Source: Chthoniobacterales bacterium
GTDB lineage: Bacteria; Verrucomicrobiota; Verrucomicrobiia; Chthoniobacterales; UBA10450
Direction: 5' to 3'
DNA length: 6,468 nucleotides
Assembly: GCA_013812515.1 (NCBI GenBank)
Contig: JACCTI010000003.1
Span: 1-6,468 of the forward strand
Part shown: positions 4,950-6,468 of the stretch, one piece after another
Layout: every line of letters begins with the position of its first letter
Numbering within the stretch: the stretch's first letter is position 1
Made by a program: the position numbers and the translations under genes
Notes under the pieces: model-generated
What the model was told of the DNA's origin: nothing
The model's database searches: none
The model's input: the letters and a program-made list of their open reading frames with translations, nothing else

Positions 4950-6468
4950 ATGCGTTTTTCTCCGGCCGTGTCCTGGCACATCACTCTGGCGCTCCTCTGC
5001 TCGGGCGCGATTCTGCCGTGGGAGATTTCTGCGGCCGAGAAGCGGAACATCACCGAGAAGGATTTATTCCAGTTCGTCTGGATTGGTGATCCCCAGCTCT
5101 CGCCGGATGGATCGCGTGTGGCGTTCGTGCGCGTCTCGGTGAACGAGAAGAAAGACGGCTATGATACTTCGCTCTGGATGGTCTCGACGGCAGGCGGGGA
5201 GGAGCCTCATCGCCTAACAAGTGGAACACGGGATGCGGGCCCGCGCTGGTCGCCCGATGGGAAGTACCTCGCCTTTGTCCGCGCGACCGAGAAGGACGGC
5301 AAGCCCGAGCCGGGGCAGCTTTGCATGCTACCGATGAGCGGTGGCGATGCGTTTCAGTTCACCTCTTTGCCGAAGGGGGCAGGGAGCATTGTCTGGTCGC
5401 CGGATGGGAAGACCATTGCGTTCACGACCAGCAGCAATCCTGAAGATCTGGCCAGGCAGGAAAAAAAGAAGCGCAAAGAAGAGGAGCTGAAGAAAGCGGC
5501 GGAGAGCGCAGATTCTGCCCCAAGGGAAAGCCCGCAACCCGCTGCGTCGCCCGTTAGCAAAGCCGAAGCGGAGGGAGAGCGCGAGAGCGATGTTCACGTG
5601 GTGACGCGCGCCGTTTATCGCTCGAACAACGAAGGCTACCTCGATCCAAAACGACCGTCGCACATCTGGACAATTCAGGCGCCCCACACCGCGGACGAGA
5701 AACTGCAACCGAAGCAACTAACGAGTGGTCGCTTTGACGAAGGGGAGCCGATCTGGTCGAAAGATGGCGCACAGCTCTACTTTGTGAGCCTGCATGTGGA
5801 CGAGCCGTACTACGAATTGCCGAAGACCGAGCTTTATTCAGTCACAGCCGGCGGCGGCGAGCCGCTTCTGATCACCACGCTCGACATGGATGTGAATGAT
5901 CTCGCGCTCAGTCCCGATGGGAAACAGCTCGCCTTCATTGCCTCGGTAAATGAGCCGGTGAATTCCTACACGCAGCCCGATCTTTGGACCATTGAGCTCA
6001 CACCAAACGCGCAGCCGCGCAATCTCACAGGCGGTTTCGATTGGGATGTGGCCGCGGGAGTTTTCGGTGACAACAGCTCGCCGCGCGCGGGTGGCGGAAA
6101 TGTGCCGATCTGGAGCGCCGACGGGAAAAGCATTCTTGAGATTTTTTCGAAGCAAGGCCGGACCAATTTGGGGCGGTTCAATGCGACCACCGGCGCGCTG
6201 ACGGAGGTCACGACGGGCGATCAGGCGGTGGCGCGTTTTCGCGCGACTGCGGACGGCGCGAAGATCGTCTATCTCGTTTCCACGCCGACGCGGATCGGCG
6301 ATTTGTTTGTGCTCGACCGCACCGCGCAACCGCGGCAACTCACGGAGGTCAACCGCGAGCTCTTCAATCAACTCACGCTGACTGAGCCGGAGGAAGTCTG
6401 GTATGAGAGCTTTGACGGCAAACGCGTGCAGGCCTGGCTGCAAAAGCCGCCCGCCTTCGACTCGACGA
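4950..6468 (+). CDS. Secreted S9C-type prolyl oligopeptidase-family peptidase, propeller part (3' end off window)
   Basis: The frame opens at ATG 4950 and runs 506 residues to the window edge. A signal peptide covers about residues 1-29 (Arg2, then ITLALLCSGAILP, ending ISAAE). After it comes a TolB/WD40-like beta-propeller with repeated blade motifs: LSPDG (50-54), WSPDGKYLAF (100-109), WSPDGKTIAF (149-158), WSKDGAQLYF (269-278), LSPDGKQLAF (320-329) and WSADGKSIL (388-396). The region from 481 (EEVWYESFDGKRVQAWLQKP) is the usual transition to the alpha/beta-hydrolase catalytic domain in acylaminoacyl-peptidase-like S9C enzymes. The catalytic Ser, Asp and His are off the edge. A charged, low-complexity insert at about 167-212 (Lys/Glu-rich, then Pro/Ala/Ser-rich) interrupts the propeller. 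Such inserts are seen in this subfamily. There is no clear Shine-Dalgarno. Expected role: cleavage of oligopeptides in the periplasm or outside the cell. Confidence 0.92.
   Translation, partial: MRFSPAVSWHITLALLCSGAILPWEISAAEKRNITEKDLFQFVWIGDPQLSPDGSRVAFVRVSVNEKKDGYDTSLWMVSTAGGEEPHRLTSGTRDAGPRWSPDGKYLAFVRATEKDGKPEPGQLCMLPMSGGDAFQFTSLPKGAGSIVWSPDGKTIAFTTSSNPEDLARQEKKKRKEEELKKAAESADSAPRESPQPAASPVSKAEAEGERESDVHVVTRAVYRSNNEGYLDPKRPSHIWTIQAPHTADEKLQPKQLTSGRFDEGEPIWSKDGAQLYFVSLHVDEPYYELPKTELYSVTAGGGEPLLITTLDMDVNDLALSPDGKQLAFIASVNEPVNSYTQPDLWTIELTPNAQPRNLTGGFDWDVAAGVFGDNSSPRAGGGNVPIWSADGKSILEIFSKQGRTNLGRFNATTGALTEVTTGDQAVARFRATADGAKIVYLVSTPTRIGDLFVLDRTAQPRQLTEVNRELFNQLTLTEPEEVWYESFDGKRVQAWLQKPPAFDST

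Noticed and set aside
5838..6443. A 201-codon minus-strand frame
   Set aside because: It is antisense to the S9C propeller, where regularly spaced SPDG-type blade motifs establish the plus strand as coding.

Overview
The window reads as a chromosomal segment from a GC-rich, free-living Gram-negative bacterium. Secreted proteins with ordinary Sec signal peptides, two S9 family exopeptidases with beta-propeller domains, a stand-alone bacterial Ku, short hairpin-forming intergenic repeats and weak or absent Shine-Dalgarno sites would all fit a soil Verrucomicrobiota or Acidobacteriota member. That placement is inference with low confidence, because no rRNA or marker gene is present.

Layout from left to right. 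(1) 1-1343, minus strand: most of a secreted dipeptidyl-peptidase IV-like (S9B) protein, whose catalytic domain lies off the left edge. (2) 1389-2099, plus strand: a complete DUF72/YecE-family protein, divergent from (1) with only 45 bp between the start codons. (3) 2236-2645, plus strand: a HicAB toxin-antitoxin pair. hicB is intact, but hicA carries a one-base deletion near its 3' end. (4) 2646-2959: a gene-free stretch between convergent genes, holding two related hairpin-bearing modules. (5) 2960-4882, minus strand: cupin, a secreted histidine phosphatase overlapping it by 4 nt, then Ku after a 52 bp gap. (6) 4950 to the right edge, plus strand: the signal peptide and propeller domain of a secreted S9C-type prolyl oligopeptidase-family peptidase, catalytic domain off the right edge.

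How the genes relate. The two flanking peptidases are unrelated at subfamily level but both probably degrade peptides outside the cytoplasm. The cupin and histidine phosphatase are probably translated from one message. Ku is a DNA double-strand-break end-binding protein with no LigD in view. HicAB looks like an accessory module, now probably degenerate or affected by a sequencing error.

I do not see an obviously new multi-gene system. The most interesting signals are the broken hicA beside an intact hicB, the paired hairpin modules at 2811-2942, and a nonamer GCCTAACGA that occurs four times in 6.5 kb, with its two intergenic copies lying in small hairpins.
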